Positions 25,192 to 36,846 of a DNA stretch of 64,000 bases are shown here, in pieces. The position numbers and the translations under genes are program-made. The DNA is from Yersinia alsatica. Its GTDB lineage: Bacteria; Pseudomonadota; Gammaproteobacteria; Enterobacterales; Enterobacteriaceae. The notes under the pieces were generated by a model. That model saw only the letters and a list, made by a program, of their open reading frames with translations. It made no database searches and had not been told where the DNA came from. The stretch covers positions 1 to 64,000 of the forward strand of contig NZ_CABHWW010000009.1 of the NCBI RefSeq assembly GCF_902170305.1, in the 5' to 3' direction. How positions within the stretch are numbered: the first letter of the stretch is position 1; each line of letters opens with the position of its first letter.

Positions 25192-26679
25192 TCAGTCTTT
25201 ACTCATTTCAGTGCGCATAAACAACGTGGCATGGTTAGCGGCTTGTTCGTGACGAGCAATATAGCGGTAGAAACCACCACCGAGTAACACGCCAATAAAC
25301 CAACTAAAATTAGCCACCTGATGCAGGCTGGGGATAAAACTTATCACCAGACCAATGGCAACCGCAGGGAGCAAAGCCATAATCGCTTTTGGATTAAAGC
25401 CACCCCGATACCAATAGCGGCCGGATGGTGTGGCATTGAATAAGTCGTCGACATGTAATTGGCTGCGTTTTATCAGATAGAAATCAGCAATCAAAATACC
25501 AAACAATGGCCCAATAAATGCCCCCAATACATCCAGTGTGTAATGAATAATCTCGGGTGACTGGAACAGGTTCCACGGCGTCAACAATACTGAGCCCACC
25601 GCAGCTATCATCCCACCGGTGCGGAAACTGATTTTTTGTGGCGAACAGTTTGAAAAATCGAAGGCGGGCGAAACAAAGTTAGCCACAATATTAATGCCGA
25701 TGGTGGCGATGATCATGGTCAGCAAGCCCAGCGCCACCGCCACACTGTTACCCACTCGGGTGACGGTTTCAATCGGGTCAGTAATCATTTGACCAAACAA
25801 TGATTGAGTGCCGGAGACAATCACCACCGTGACAATGGAGAACAGCAGGAAGTTGAAGGGCAAACCCCAGCGGTTGCCACGACGGATTTCTTGCATGCTT
25901 TTGCCATAACGCGAGAAATCACCAAAGTTGAGCAGTGGCCCGGAGAAGTAAGATACCACCAATGCCGTGGCGGTCAGCATTTGCCAGCCTTGCTCTGATG
26001 TGGTTAAGGTTTTACTGGCTAAGGTAAAGGAGATATTGCTTATGCCCGTCTGATAAATAATCCATCCGGCCAATGAGAGCATCACCACGTATACCGCCGG
26101 TCCGGCGACATCAATAAAGCGTTTGATGGCATTCATCCCATGCCAAAATACCATCGCTTGCAACACCCACATGATAGAGAAGCAAATCCAGCCCAGCGCT
26201 GATAACCCTAGCCAATGACTTTGCGTCAAGGGCATTAGTGATGGGAAGAACTTCAACATCACTAACATCAATGCATTGGCGGCAAGATAGGTTTGGATAC
26301 CATACCAGGCAAAAGCAATCAGCCCGCGAATGACCGCCGGAATATTTGCGCCGAACACCCCAAATGCCTGACGGCAAATAACCGCATAGGGCACACCAGC
26401 CATCTGACTGGGTTTAGCCACCAGATTGGCACAAATTTGCACAATGCAGATACCGGCGAGCAAACATAACAAAACCTGCCAACTGGATAAGCCGAGTGCG
26501 AAGAAGCTAGCAGCGACGACATAGCCGCCCATGCTGTGCACATCAGACATCCAGAATGAAAAAATATTATACCAACTCCAGTTCTGGTCACGTGTCGGGG
26601 CCAGATCCTCATTACAGAGTTTCGGGCTGTAGTGGGGATTAATACTGCCGTTTCCCGAGACTCTTGCATTATTTGGCAT
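25192..26679 (-). CDS. NCS1-family allantoin/hydantoin permease
   Basis: 495 residues from the ATG at 26679, which is preceded by TAGGAGC; the frame opens nine codons earlier. About twelve membrane segments with NCS1 hallmarks: LAPTRDQNWSWYNIFSFWMSD at the N-terminus, LNFGDFSRYG in the middle, and FIGPLFGILIADFYLIKR near the C-terminus. The family takes up allantoin, hydantoins, uracil or cytosine with a cation. Neighbouring racemase and allantoinase genes make allantoin the best guess. Divergent from hpxS with a shared operator region. Confidence 0.85.
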   Translation of the reverse strand: MPNNARVSGNGSINPHYSPKLCNEDLAPTRDQNWSWYNIFSFWMSDVHSMGGYVVAASFFALGLSSWQVLLCLLAGICIVQICANLVAKPSQMAGVPYAVICRQAFGVFGANIPAVIRGLIAFAWYGIQTYLAANALMLVMLKFFPSLMPLTQSHWLGLSALGWICFSIMWVLQAMVFWHGMNAIKRFIDVAGPAVYVVMLSLAGWIIYQTGISNISFTLASKTLTTSEQGWQMLTATALVVSYFSGPLLNFGDFSRYGKSMQEIRRGNRWGLPFNFLLFSIVTVVIVSGTQSLFGQMITDPIETVTRVGNSVAVALGLLTMIIATIGINIVANFVSPAFDFSNCSPQKISFRTGGMIAAVGSVLLTPWNLFQSPEIIHYTLDVLGAFIGPLFGILIADFYLIKRSQLHVDDLFNATPSGRYWYRGGFNPKAIMALLPAVAIGLVISFIPSLHQVANFSWFIGVLLGGGFYRYIARHEQAANHATLFMRTEMSKD

Positions 26680-26779
26680 AGAACGTGCTCCTATAAAAGA
26701 CAACACTCAGATGATGTGATGCAAAGCTTGTTGAACCTCACGAGAGAAGCATTTGCAGGAATCAGGCCAAAAATGAATT

Positions 26780-26833
26780 CTTGTATACAAGATATCTACT
26801 TTATGTATACGATTTGATTATCTGACGGTATAC
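26780..26833. promoter_or_regulatory. three GTATAC-centred operator candidates between permease and hpxS
   Basis: GTATAC occurs at 26783, 26805 and 26828, spaced 22 and 23 bases, that is about two helical turns. The first lies in a perfect 12-base palindrome CTTGTATACAAG (26780-26791). Palindromes of the TTGTATACAA kind are common operators of FadR-subfamily GntR proteins, and the GntR gene begins 14 bases after the last site. I infer autoregulation and control of the permease by HpxS. Confidence 0.65.
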
Positions 26834-26846
26834 GGAGCGGCGAAAA

Positions 26847-27593
26847 ATGATTACGTGGGATGGGCGGAAAATCGCCTACTTTACTGATGATCAAGACGAT
26901 CATATCTATAACGCGCTGGTAACAGCCATTGTTGAGCATCAGTTATTACCGGGCAGTAAATTACCGGAAGTAGCGCTGGCAGACGTTTTTGGTATTAGCC
27001 GAACGGGGATCCGCAGTGTATTGCAACGCCTTGCGGCGGAGCAATTGGTGACATTAATGCCCAAACGTGGTGCACAAGTTACCACGCCGGGTATTGATGA
27101 GGCGCGCGATGTATTTAACACCCGCCGTATGCTGGAGTGCGCCAACTTGCCCGCCGTGGTAGCTCATTGTCAGCCGCTGCATATCTCGGCACTAGAGCAG
27201 ATCCTCAGTGATGAGCAGCAGGCTCATCAGGATTATCAAGGGGCGGCGGCCATCCGTTTATCTGCGCTTTTTCATCTTCAGTTACAAGCTATTGCGGGTA
27301 ATGGGGTGCTGACTGAAATGGTTTCCCAACTGACATTACGTTCTTCGCTGGTGATTGCGGCTTATGGCGCACCGTGGCAGCAAGGTTGCCGCTGTCATGA
27401 CCATCATGATTTGGTGGCGCTGTTGAAGCAGGGGGATGCCGCCAGTTTGTCGACACGGATGGCGCAACACTTTGATGAGATTGTCGCCAGCCTGAATTTT
27501 ATCGAGCGAGATAGCCACACACCGGATTTTGGGCGCATTTTTTCTCATATAAATGTTGCCAATATAAGCGCGGATCAATCCGCTCAGGAGTAA
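26847..27593 (+). CDS. hpxS: GntR-family regulator of the allantoin genes
   Basis: 248 residues. The N-terminal winged helix (about residues 14-80) has LLPGSKLPEVALADVFGISRTGIRSVLQRLAAEQLV. The C-terminal helical FCD-type ligand domain follows, with its Asp/His metal ligands plausible in the FHLQLQAIAGN and HHDLVALL stretches. This is the FadR/VanR branch. It precedes racemase and allantoinase genes in one direction, the order hpxSAB known from Klebsiella, where HpxS is the regulator. Binding to the GTATAC elements upstream is likely. Confidence 0.82.
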   Translation: MITWDGRKIAYFTDDQDDHIYNALVTAIVEHQLLPGSKLPEVALADVFGISRTGIRSVLQRLAAEQLVTLMPKRGAQVTTPGIDEARDVFNTRRMLECANLPAVVAHCQPLHISALEQILSDEQQAHQDYQGAAAIRLSALFHLQLQAIAGNGVLTEMVSQLTLRSSLVIAAYGAPWQQGCRCHDHHDLVALLKQGDAASLSTRMAQHFDEIVASLNFIERDSHTPDFGRIFSHINVANISADQSAQE

Positions 27594-27595
27594 CC

Positions 27596-28351
27596 ATGCA
27601 TTTGCCCTCTTCTCGGCCATTACGGATTCAGGTGATCAATCCCAATACCAGCTTGGCCATGACTCAAACTATAGGGCAGGCCGCGGCACAGGTTGCGGCA
27701 CCGGGCACGGAAATCCTGGCGGTTTGCCCCACACAAGGTGTGCCGTCGATTGAGGGACATTTTGATGAGGCGGTTGCGGCGATTGGCGTTTTGGAGCAGG
27801 TAAAACAGGGGCGAGCCGCCGGGGTTGATGGCCATATTATCGCCTGTTTTGGTGATCCAGGATTATTGGCGGCCCGTGAACTGGCTAGCGCACCGGTGAT
27901 TGGTATTGCAGAAGCCGCCATGCATATGGCGACACTGGTCGCGACCCGATTTTCTATCGTGACGACTTTACCAAGAACCTTGATTATCGCCCGCCATTTA
28001 TTGCAGCAATATGGTTTTGAACACCAGTGTGCCGCCTTGCACGCGATCAATCTGCCGGTATTGGCACTGGAAGATGGTAGCGGGTTAGCACAACAGAAAG
28101 TGCGGGAGAAGTGCCTGCAAGCGAAGCTGCAAGATGGCAGCGGCGCGATTGTTCTTGGCTGTGGCGGGATGGCGGATTTAGCACGGCAATTGACTCAGGA
28201 GCTGGGTATTCCGGTTATCGACGGTGTTAGCGCGGCAGTCAAAATGGTCGAATCGCTGGTGGCCTTAGGTCTTGCCACCAGTAAACACGGCGATTTGGCT
28301 TTCCCGGTGGATAAGCCGTTATCGGGAATGTTTAGTATGTTTAGCCAATAA
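27596..28351 (+). CDS. hpxA: allantoin racemase (Asp/Glu/hydantoin racemase family)
   Basis: 251 residues with the two catalytic cysteines of the family, Cys84 in IIACFGDPGL and Cys189 in VLGCGGMADL, and the N-terminal QVINPNTS signature of hydantoin racemases. It interconverts the allantoin enantiomers so that the stereospecific allantoinase can use both. AGGAGT lies just upstream and overlaps the hpxS stop; the genes are two bases apart, so one operon. Confidence 0.85.
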   Translation: MHLPSSRPLRIQVINPNTSLAMTQTIGQAAAQVAAPGTEILAVCPTQGVPSIEGHFDEAVAAIGVLEQVKQGRAAGVDGHIIACFGDPGLLAARELASAPVIGIAEAAMHMATLVATRFSIVTTLPRTLIIARHLLQQYGFEHQCAALHAINLPVLALEDGSGLAQQKVREKCLQAKLQDGSGAIVLGCGGMADLARQLTQELGIPVIDGVSAAVKMVESLVALGLATSKHGDLAFPVDKPLSGMFSMFSQ

Positions 28352-28363
28352 CAGGATATGCCC

Positions 28364-29314
28364 ATGAGTGAGACTGATTTCAACCAAAACTATCCACGAG
28401 ACTTAGCCGGTTATGGTGGTCAGCCGCCGGTTGTCAATTGGCCGGGGCAGGCAAAAATCGCCGTGCAGTTTGTTCTCAATATTGAAGAGGGGGCAGAAAA
28501 CAACGTGCTGCACGGCGATGCCGGCTCTGAGCAATTTTTGTCTGATATTATTGGCGCTGATAGTTACGCCGCTCGGCACATGTCGATGGAGTCACTTTAC
28601 GAATATGGTTCCCGAGCCGGTTTTTGGCGTATCCATCAAGAATTTGTTCGCCGTGGTTTGCCATTGACCGTATTTGGTGTGGCGATGGCGCTAGCGCGCA
28701 ACCCACTGATTGTTGAAGCGATTAAAGCGGCTGACTATGATGTGGTGTGCCATGGTTGGCGCTGGTTACATTATCAACATATTGATCAACAAACAGAATT
28801 GCAGCATATGCAGCAGGCGGTTGCTGTGATGCGGGATCTGTTTGGTCACTCTCCCTCCGGTTGGTACACCGGCCGCGATAGCCCAAATACCCGGCGGCTG
28901 GTAGTGGAGAATGGCAACTTTCTCTATGACAGTGATTATTATGGCGATGATCTGCCATTTTGGCAGCAAGTTCAGCGGGCTGACGGGAATCTCGCCCCCC
29001 ACTTGATTGTGCCGTATTGCTTAGATACCAATGACATGCGTTTTGCTTCTGCTCAAGGGTTTAATTCAAGTGAGCAGTTTTACACCTATTTAAAAGACAG
29101 TTTTGATGTGTTGTATGCCGAAGGGGAATCGACACCTAAAATGATGTCGGTAGGGATGCATTGTCGTCTATTGGGGCGGCCGGGGCGCTTTCGTGCATTG
29201 CAGCGTTTTTTGGATTATATCCAGCAGCACGAACGAGTTTGGGTGTGTCGACGGCAAGATATTGCCGAGCATTGGGTTAAATATCATCCGTTTGCAGAAT
29301 TGCAGCGGCGATAG
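28364..29314 (+). CDS. hpxB: allantoinase, PuuE/polysaccharide-deacetylase type
   Basis: About 316 residues from ATG 28364 (AGGA eight bases upstream); an ATG at 28358 is also in frame. The fold is that of NodB/CE4 deacetylases. PuuE-type marks are NYPRDLAGYGG at the N-terminus, QFVLNIEEGAENNVLHGD, VCHGWRWLHYQHID, and GWYTGRDSPNTRRL. It hydrolyses allantoin to allantoate without the metal centre of classical AllB. Third gene of the hpxSAB-like operon. The next enzyme of the path (allantoate amidohydrolase) is not in the window. Confidence 0.87.
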   Translation: MSETDFNQNYPRDLAGYGGQPPVVNWPGQAKIAVQFVLNIEEGAENNVLHGDAGSEQFLSDIIGADSYAARHMSMESLYEYGSRAGFWRIHQEFVRRGLPLTVFGVAMALARNPLIVEAIKAADYDVVCHGWRWLHYQHIDQQTELQHMQQAVAVMRDLFGHSPSGWYTGRDSPNTRRLVVENGNFLYDSDYYGDDLPFWQQVQRADGNLAPHLIVPYCLDTNDMRFASAQGFNSSEQFYTYLKDSFDVLYAEGESTPKMMSVGMHCRLLGRPGRFRALQRFLDYIQQHERVWVCRRQDIAEHWVKYHPFAELQRR

Positions 29315-29341
29315 GAAAAAACAGACACCCGCGGGTGTCTG
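29315..29341 (-). terminator. terminator of the proVWX operon (minus strand)
   Basis: A perfect 20-base palindrome CAGACACCCG/CGGGTGTCTG at 29322-29341 is preceded on the plus strand by a run of A, which is a U tract for the leftward proX transcript. It may also slow the rightward hpxB transcript. Confidence 0.85.
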
Positions 29342-29352
29342 CTGCACATAAT

Positions 29353-30357
29353 TTACTGTGCCGCTTTGGTGTTGCCAGCTTCCGCGGCGGTTTTCACCCA
29401 ACCATCAAAGGTGGCCTGATGAGCTTGAATCCAACCATTCACATGGCGTTCAATGTCGGCATCTGAAGATTCACCGGCATGCATCCGCATATTCTGAGCA
29501 TTCACATCATTAATGGATAATTTCATGATGGAGAACAGTTTTGCTGCGGCAGGGTTAGCTTCAGCCCACTTTTTGTTTGCCACAATGTGCATCACACTGG
29601 GTGGGAAACCATAGTTCGCGCCATTAGAAAGCTGGGTATCAATAGTTTTATCTGGCAAGGATGAGAACGGCACCTGTAACCACACCACATCACGCCCCGG
29701 TACTAATACATCACTGACCCAATATGGCGTCCAAGTGTAGTACAGGATAGGTTTGCCTTCTTTGTAGCGGGTGATGGTATCGGCAATCATGGCGGCATAG
29801 TTACCCTGATTATGGGTCACGGTATCGCTCAGACCATAAGCCTGAATTTGATGATTTATCGGTGCTTCACAGCCCCAGCCGGGGTTACAGCCGGTAAGAT
29901 CGGCTTTGCCATCATTATTGGCATCAAACAATTTGGCGATTTTCGGATCTTTTAGCTGCCCAATATTGGTGATGTGGTATTTATCGGCGGTTTTTTTGTC
30001 GATCAAATAGCCCTGTGCCAAGCCTTCAATGAAGTTACCCTGACGATAAAATTTGGCATCACCACCGGCCGCCGCATATTGGTCATTATGCAGTGGCTCC
30101 CAGTTAACGGCGAGGAAAGTGGCATCCCCTGCGGCAATGGAAGAGTAGGCAACATTGTAGTCCACTTCTTTGGTCGGCTGGACGTCATAACCGAGCTTTT
30201 CCAGTGCTTTATTCACCAGCGAAGTCTGGAAGGTTTCTTCCGAAATAGTACTTTGCAGAGGCAGGACCGTAATGCCTTTGCCCGGTAACTCTGCTGCGGA
30301 TAACTGAGTGCTGATCAGTGTGGTGAGGGCCAGAGCCCAGATTCCTGTCGTGCGCAT
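29353..30357 (-). CDS. proX: glycine betaine/proline-betaine periplasmic binding protein
   Basis: 334 residues with a signal peptide (cleavage near LSAAELPG). The mature protein is an OpuAC-type substrate-binding protein: [30 protein letters not shown] and YYTWTPYW carry aromatic residues of the betaine cage. It delivers betaine to ProW/ProV during osmotic stress. Unlike the close spacing in E. coli, 313 bases separate it from proW. Confidence 0.94.
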   Translation of the reverse strand: MRTTGIWALALTTLISTQLSAAELPGKGITVLPLQSTISEETFQTSLVNKALEKLGYDVQPTKEVDYNVAYSSIAAGDATFLAVNWEPLHNDQYAAAGGDAKFYRQGNFIEGLAQGYLIDKKTADKYHITNIGQLKDPKIAKLFDANNDGKADLTGCNPGWGCEAPINHQIQAYGLSDTVTHNQGNYAAMIADTITRYKEGKPILYYTWTPYWVSDVLVPGRDVVWLQVPFSSLPDKTIDTQLSNGANYGFPPSVMHIVANKKWAEANPAAAKLFSIMKLSINDVNAQNMRMHAGESSDADIERHVNGWIQAHQATFDGWVKTAAEAGNTKAAQ

Positions 30358-30670
30358 AGTTTTTCCTCTTTATTAAGCTATTTTACTTATCATTTTGAAC
30401 CAGAGCAGTGCTCATCATCCTCAGGTACTGCGTGTACACTGCGGTGATTGCGCGCTGTTCCGGTCCTAACTGCCTGCGACAATGACGCTTATTCTGTTAG
30501 TTATTGTTTATGTTGAACACAACCCATTCAAATAACAGACGAAGCTAATTTTTAGGGAGAGAACAGTGATGGAGTCGTAGTAGCGTGAGCCACCGGAGTG
30601 CCCACGCTGTGCTAGACCCGAGTATCTCGGTCTTCTTTCCGACTTTGTCATTAACCTCAATTAATTGAGA
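30358..30670 (-). other. long proW-proX intergenic stretch with hairpins
   Basis: No gene is visible. It holds two inverted repeats: AGCGTG/CACGCT (30582-30608) with an inner CAC/GTG pair, and AGACC-GAG/CTC-GGTCT (30614-30633). A palindrome CTCAATTAATTGAG lies next to the proW stop. On the proVWX messenger these would be stem-loops between proW and proX, possibly for processing or differential expression of the binding protein. Confidence 0.5.
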
Positions 30671-31849
30671 TTATTTATCGTGACGAAATGGTTTAGTGAA
30701 CAGCCCAATTGGGCCGGTGGCATACCAGCGGCCGACACCTTTGCTGCGGCGATCGCGGCCTAATGATTGGGTCAGACGGTCAAGGATAATCGCCAGAATC
30801 ACGATACCCACACCACCGACTGCGGCTAACCCCATATCGAGCCGACCAATACCGCGCAGTACCATCTGGCCTAAACCACCAACGGCAATCATCGAGGCGA
30901 TAACCACCATAGACAGTGCCAACATCAGGGTTTGGTTGACACCCGCCATGATGGTGGGCATCGCCAGGGGTAATTGCACTTTGAACAGCATTTGGCGTGG
31001 ATTTGCCCCAAAGGATTCTGCGGCTTCAATCAGATCTTCTGGCACCTGCTTAATGCCCAGAATAGTCAGGCGGACAATAGGTGGCAGAGCAAAGATAATC
31101 GTCACCACCACTCCGGGGACATTACCGATACCAAATAACATGACGATAGGCACCAGATAGACGAACGCCGGTGTGGTTTGCATCGCGTCCAATAAAGGGC
31201 GAATGATACGAGCGGCATTATTACTGCGTGCTAACCATATCCCGAGCGGTAACCCGATAAGAATACAGAAGAACAGTGAGGTCAGAACCAACGCCAGTGT
31301 CACCATAGCTTGCGACCAGGCACCAATAGCGCCGATAGCCACCAGTGATACCAAGGTTGCAACCCCCATTCCCAAGGTAGAGAACTGCCAGGCGATCAGG
31401 GCGAAAACTAAGATAGCGACCGGTGCTGGCATGCCCAACAATAAGTGTTGGAAGCCGCTGAGAATAAAATCAACCGGCACACGAATGCCCTGAAATAGCG
31501 GGCGAAAATGCAGCACAACCCAATCAATGCCGTGGGTGACCCATGAATCCAGTGGCAGCCAAGTGTGGTGGAAGGGGTCCATCAAGCTGAAATGTTCGGG
31601 GGCGGCGGCCGGAGCGCTATTCAGCCAGTCAGTATTGGCGACTTGGCTCTGTGCGGCCTGAGTGGCAGCCTCATGGCCGGCACTTCCTGCGGCATGGCTA
31701 CCCTCGGCCATGCTAGCTCCCCAAGGGTCAGCAGCGGCTGACAAGCTCTGAGGGGCGGTGTCCGTGGTGGCGGGAGCGGCTGACACCGCAGCATCCGTCG
31801 CCCACGGGTTACTGACGGTTTGATCGTCAATCTGGATTTGATCACTCAT
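30671..31849 (-). CDS. proW: glycine betaine ABC transporter permease
   Basis: 392 residues. A long Ala/Ser-rich, soluble N-terminal part of about 100 residues precedes six to seven hydrophobic segments and the permease EAA loop ([30 protein letters not shown]). In E. coli ProW also has a long periplasmic N-terminal tail. It overlaps proV by eight bases. Forms the membrane channel of the ProVWX importer. Confidence 0.94.
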   Translation of the reverse strand: MSDQIQIDDQTVSNPWATDAAVSAAPATTDTAPQSLSAAADPWGASMAEGSHAAGSAGHEAATQAAQSQVANTDWLNSAPAAAPEHFSLMDPFHHTWLPLDSWVTHGIDWVVLHFRPLFQGIRVPVDFILSGFQHLLLGMPAPVAILVFALIAWQFSTLGMGVATLVSLVAIGAIGAWSQAMVTLALVLTSLFFCILIGLPLGIWLARSNNAARIIRPLLDAMQTTPAFVYLVPIVMLFGIGNVPGVVVTIIFALPPIVRLTILGIKQVPEDLIEAAESFGANPRQMLFKVQLPLAMPTIMAGVNQTLMLALSMVVIASMIAVGGLGQMVLRGIGRLDMGLAAVGGVGIVILAIILDRLTQSLGRDRRSKGVGRWYATGPIGLFTKPFRHDK

Positions 31850-33041
31850 TTGGCGTCTCCTTATCTAAGGCCTGCAACAGCATGGCTTTGGAAATAATAC
31901 CGATATAACTGTTGTCTTCACCGACCACAGGAACCGCGCACGGTGCCTGTGCAACCAGTGAAATCAGCTCACTGAGGGGCATATCTGCGGGAACCGGTGC
32001 CGGATCGGCCAGCAAGGCACTATCCAGTGGTTGGTTCTCAGCTAAGGCTTTTTTCAGTGAATCTATCGATACCACGCCAATAAACTTCTGCCCGCGCTCC
32101 AGCACATAGCCGTAATCGCGGTCTTCATCCTGAAGCAGTTTTAACGCTGAACGAGGGCCGAAACCCGGGGTTTTACGGATCAAGGATACCGGGCGACGGC
32201 GCGCAATATCTTTGGCACTAAAGACATGACTGATATCAACGCCACGGAAGAAGGTGCGGACATAGTCATTGGCCGGATTATTCAGTATTTCATCCGGTGT
32301 ACCGACTTGAACGACTTCACCGCCCTGCATAATGGCGATGCGATCGCCAATCCGCATGGCTTCATCCAGATCATGAGAGATAAAGACAATGGTGCGTTGA
32401 TGTTTGGCCTGTAACTTGACCAATTCATCTTGCATTTCGGTGCGGATTAATGGGTCGAGTGCCGAGAAAGCCTCATCCATCAATAAGATATCGGGGTTAT
32501 TTGCCATTGCTCGGGCCAACCCAACACGCTGGCGCATCCCACCGGAAAGCTCGTCTGGGTATGACTGTGCGTAAGTTTCCAGACTCACCTGACGTAATGC
32601 TTCCAGTGCTTTTTCGTGGCGTTCTTGCTGCGGGACGCCCGCGAGCTCCATGCCGAATGCGGTGTTGTCGAGCACATTCAAATGTGGCATTAGTGCAAAG
32701 GATTGGAACACCATACTGATCTTGTTACGGCGCACGGTGCGCAGAGCACTATCAGATATCTTGGCAATATCTTCACCGTCGATCAGGACTTCGCCACGGG
32801 TGGGTTCTATCAGACGATTGAGAAGGCGTACCAGGGTGGATTTACCGGAACCGGATAACCCCATGATGACGAATATCTCGCCTTCTTCAATGGCCAGATT
32901 GGCATCTTTAACGCCAACGGACAAACCGGTTTTGGCAAATATCTGCTCTTTATTTTTACCTGATTCAAGCAGTTTAAAAGCGCGTTCGGGATGCTCACCA
33001 AATATCTTATATAGGTTTTTTACTTCGAGTTTAATTGCCAT
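31842..33041 (-). CDS. proV: glycine betaine ABC transporter ATPase
   Basis: 399 residues from the ATG at 33041 ([15 protein letters not shown]); the open frame runs eight codons further. Walker [10 protein letters not shown], signature [10 protein letters not shown], Walker [15 protein letters not shown], switch His in FISHDLDEA. Two C-terminal CBS domains (about 280-395) sense ionic strength in this family. First gene of proVWX. Upstream DNA is AT-rich, as expected for osmotic, H-NS-type control. Confidence 0.95.
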   Translation of the reverse strand: MAIKLEVKNLYKIFGEHPERAFKLLESGKNKEQIFAKTGLSVGVKDANLAIEEGEIFVIMGLSGSGKSTLVRLLNRLIEPTRGEVLIDGEDIAKISDSALRTVRRNKISMVFQSFALMPHLNVLDNTAFGMELAGVPQQERHEKALEALRQVSLETYAQSYPDELSGGMRQRVGLARAMANNPDILLMDEAFSALDPLIRTEMQDELVKLQAKHQRTIVFISHDLDEAMRIGDRIAIMQGGEVVQVGTPDEILNNPANDYVRTFFRGVDISHVFSAKDIARRRPVSLIRKTPGFGPRSALKLLQDEDRDYGYVLERGQKFIGVVSIDSLKKALAENQPLDSALLADPAPVPADMPLSELISLVAQAPCAVPVVGEDNSYIGIISKAMLLQALDKETPNE

Positions 33042-33677
33042 GCAGCTGGTGTATTCCTCTGTCAATTTTAAATTATGTTTATTCGATCAATATTATCCTG
33101 ATGAAAAAATAGAGCGCCATATACCCTAACACAGTGAGAATCTGAGACAACCCTCAATATTCCTATAATCAAAATTTCAATAGTCTTCATCCCAATATAT
33201 ATCTTTTTAAATGGTTAATTTACTTACGTTAATATTGTGGTTTTTTATCGCGGATGTATTGTCTAATATTGGAGTTGTGATCGGTGTCTAATTATTGACT
33301 GAATGGTGTAAATATTGCACATATATCTTTAATGTGTTCTCAATATTATTATTGATTATATTCAGCAAATATCTTTGTCTGATTAATGGCTAAATCAAAT
33401 GCGATTAATCAGCCCAAAATGACCAATCTAGGGGGGCCGAATCCCCCTTCGGCTCTGGTCTGCGGCCAAATGAGTAGCTAAGTAATAATTTCGATTCTTG
33501 GTGTGAAATTGGCCGGTTGAAATGGTGAAAAAGAGGCTGAGTTGATGGGGTGTTTTTGCGGTATCACCGGAGGTAAATGATAGGAAAAAAATGGACAACC
33601 CGCTGCGGCTGCCCATCGGTGCGGTATACCCTTTTTTTAAATGACCAACCGGGGGGCCAAAAGAGGGCTGAGAAAGC
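33042..33677. promoter_or_regulatory. proV upstream region: AT-rich promoter DNA and structured GC-rich part
   Basis: About 640 bases without a gene between nrdF and proV. The part 33050-33415 is very AT-rich and must contain the proU promoter; in enterics such DNA binds H-NS and gives osmotic control. The part 33417-33660 is different: a repeated string AAATGACCAA...GGGGGGCC occurs at 33417 and 33639. At 33421-33460 the stems GACCA/TGGTC, GCCGAA/TTCGGC and an alternative GGGGG/CCCCC overlap. One of these probably ends the nrdF transcript. Confidence 0.55.
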
Positions 33678-34682
<1,005 letters not shown>

Positions 34683-34695
34683 TCAGTACAGCGCA

Positions 34696-36846
34696 TTACA
34701 ATGAGCAGGAAACACAGCCTTCAACTTCCGTGCCTTCGAGCGCCATTTGACGTAGTCGGATGTAATAAATAGTTTTAATCCCTTTCTTCCAGGCATATAT
34801 CTGCGCTTTATTGATATCGCGGGTCGTGGCGGTATCGCGGAAAAACAGTGTCAGTGATAACCCTTGGTCAACATGCTGAGTGGCCTCGGCATAGGTATCG
34901 ATGATTTTCTCTGGGCCTATCTGATAAGCATCTTGGTAATATTCAAGATTCTCGTTGGTCATATAAGGCGCGGGATAATATACGCGGCCAATTTTGCCTT
35001 CTTTGCGAATTTCAATCGGCGAGACAATCGGGTGGATACTTGATGTCGAATGATTGATATATGAGATAGAACCGGTCGGCGGTACCGCCTGCAAGTTCTG
35101 ATTATAAATACCGTGCTCCATCACCGACTTGCGCAATTGCGCCCAGTCCTGTTGAGTGGGAATGGTAATTCCAGCCTCGGCAAACAGCGCCTGTACTTTG
35201 GTGGTCTTAGGTTGCCAACTCTGCTCCACGTACTTAGTAAAATACTGGCCAGAAGCATAATCTGATTCGTCGAAGCCTTTAAAGTGGCTGCCTCGCTCTA
35301 TTGCCAATAGATTGGAGGCACGGATCGCGTGATATGCCACGCTGTAAAAATAGATATTGGTAAAGTCCAGAGCCTCTTCTGAGCCGTAAAAAATACGTTC
35401 ACGAGCCAGATAACCGTGCAGATTCATCTGCCCCAAACCAATGGCATGAGACTCCTGATTACCTTTTTCAATGGAGGGCACTGAGCGAATGTTGCTCATA
35501 TCTGAGACTGCGGTTAACCCACGAATGGCGGTTTCAATTGATTTGCCAAAGTCAGGTGAATCCACGGTGTGGGCGATATTCATCGAACCAAGGTTACAGG
35601 AGATATCCTTGCCAATATGGCGATAGCTTAGGTCATCGTTGTATTCAGTTGGTGAATTAACCTGCAAGATTTCTGAGCACAGATTGCTCATGTTGATCCG
35701 GCCTTTAATCGGATTAGCGCGATTGACCGTATCCTCAAACATCATATAGGGATAGCCAGATTCAAACTGGATCTCCGCCAGAATCTGGAAGAACTCACGC
35801 GCTTTGATTTTGCTTTTACGTATGCGTTTGTCATCAACCATTTCGCGGTATTTTTCACTGATGCTGATTTCTGACATTGGCACGCCGTAAACCAACTCGA
35901 CATCATAAGGAGAGAACAAATACATCTCCTCATTATTCTTTGCCAGTTCAAAGGTGATGTCTGGAATAACGACCCCTAGCGACAGGGTTTTAATGCGGAT
36001 TTTTTCGTCGGCATTCTCCCGTTTGGTATCGAGAAAACGTAAAATATCCGGATGATGGGCGTGAAGATATACCGCTCCAGCCCCCTGACGAGCGCCCAAC
36101 TGATTAGCATAAGAGAAAGCATCTTCCAGCATTTTCATAATAGGAATAACGCCAGAAGACTGATTTTCAATCCGTTTGATGGGGGCACCAACTTCCCGAA
36201 TATTGCTCAGCAGGAAAGCTACGCCGCCGCCACGTTTAGAGAGTTGCAGCGCCGAGTTAATAGAACGGCCAATTGACTCCATGTTGTCTTCAATACGCAG
36301 CAGGAAGCAGGAAACCAGCTCACCGCGCTGTTTTTTGCCGCAATTGAGGAAGGTTGGGGTGGCGGGTTGGAAGCGACCAGAGATGATTTCTTCGACCAAA
36401 TCCCGGGCAACTTGCGGGTTACCCGCCGCCAGCGTCAAGGCAACCATGCAAACGCGATCTTCATAGCGTTCCAGATAGCGTTTGCCATCAAAGGTTTTCA
36501 GGGTATAGCTGGTGTAATACTTAAATGCGCCAAGGAAAGTCGGGAAGCGAAATTTTTTGCTGTAAGCTTGCTGGAATAAGCTTTTGATAAAGCTGAAGTC
36601 ATAGCGCTCCAGCACCTCTTTCTCGTAATATCCTTCTTCAACCAGATAATCGAGTTTTTCCTGCAAATTATGGAAGAACACGGTGTTTTGATTAACGTGC
36701 TGTAAGAAATATTGCCGGGCCGCCAGGCGGTCTTTATCAAACTGGATACGCCCGTCGACATCATAGAGGTTCAACATTGCATTCAGTGAGTGGTAATCAA
36801 GTTCACTGCTGGATGGATCGGTAATTTTCACTGTTGTCGTTGCCAA
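34696..36846 (-). CDS. nrdE: class Ib ribonucleotide reductase, alpha subunit
   Basis: 716 residues, normal length. Catalytic features: [25 protein letters not shown], the radical-site region NLCSEILQ with Asn-Cys-Glu, substrate-binding LGSMNIAH, and the C-terminal redox pair CVSCSL. It lacks the long N-terminal ATP cone of NrdA, as is normal for NrdE. It starts inside nrdI (19-base overlap), so the two are translationally coupled. Confidence 0.96.
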   Translation of the reverse strand: MATTTVKITDPSSSELDYHSLNAMLNLYDVDGRIQFDKDRLAARQYFLQHVNQNTVFFHNLQEKLDYLVEEGYYEKEVLERYDFSFIKSLFQQAYSKKFRFPTFLGAFKYYTSYTLKTFDGKRYLERYEDRVCMVALTLAAGNPQVARDLVEEIISGRFQPATPTFLNCGKKQRGELVSCFLLRIEDNMESIGRSINSALQLSKRGGGVAFLLSNIREVGAPIKRIENQSSGVIPIMKMLEDAFSYANQLGARQGAGAVYLHAHHPDILRFLDTKRENADEKIRIKTLSLGVVIPDITFELAKNNEEMYLFSPYDVELVYGVPMSEISISEKYREMVDDKRIRKSKIKAREFFQILAEIQFESGYPYMMFEDTVNRANPIKGRINMSNLCSEILQVNSPTEYNDDLSYRHIGKDISCNLGSMNIAHTVDSPDFGKSIETAIRGLTAVSDMSNIRSVPSIEKGNQESHAIGLGQMNLHGYLARERIFYGSEEALDFTNIYFYSVAYHAIRASNLLAIERGSHFKGFDESDYASGQYFTKYVEQSWQPKTTKVQALFAEAGITIPTQQDWAQLRKSVMEHGIYNQNLQAVPPTGSISYINHSTSSIHPIVSPIEIRKEGKIGRVYYPAPYMTNENLEYYQDAYQIGPEKIIDTYAEATQHVDQGLSLTLFFRDTATTRDINKAQIYAWKKGIKTIYYIRLRQMALEGTEVEGCVSCSL

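Noticed and set aside
33428-33616. 62-codon minus-strand frame between nrdF and proV
   Set aside because: Overlaps the structured repeat region and has no ribosome site or family features.
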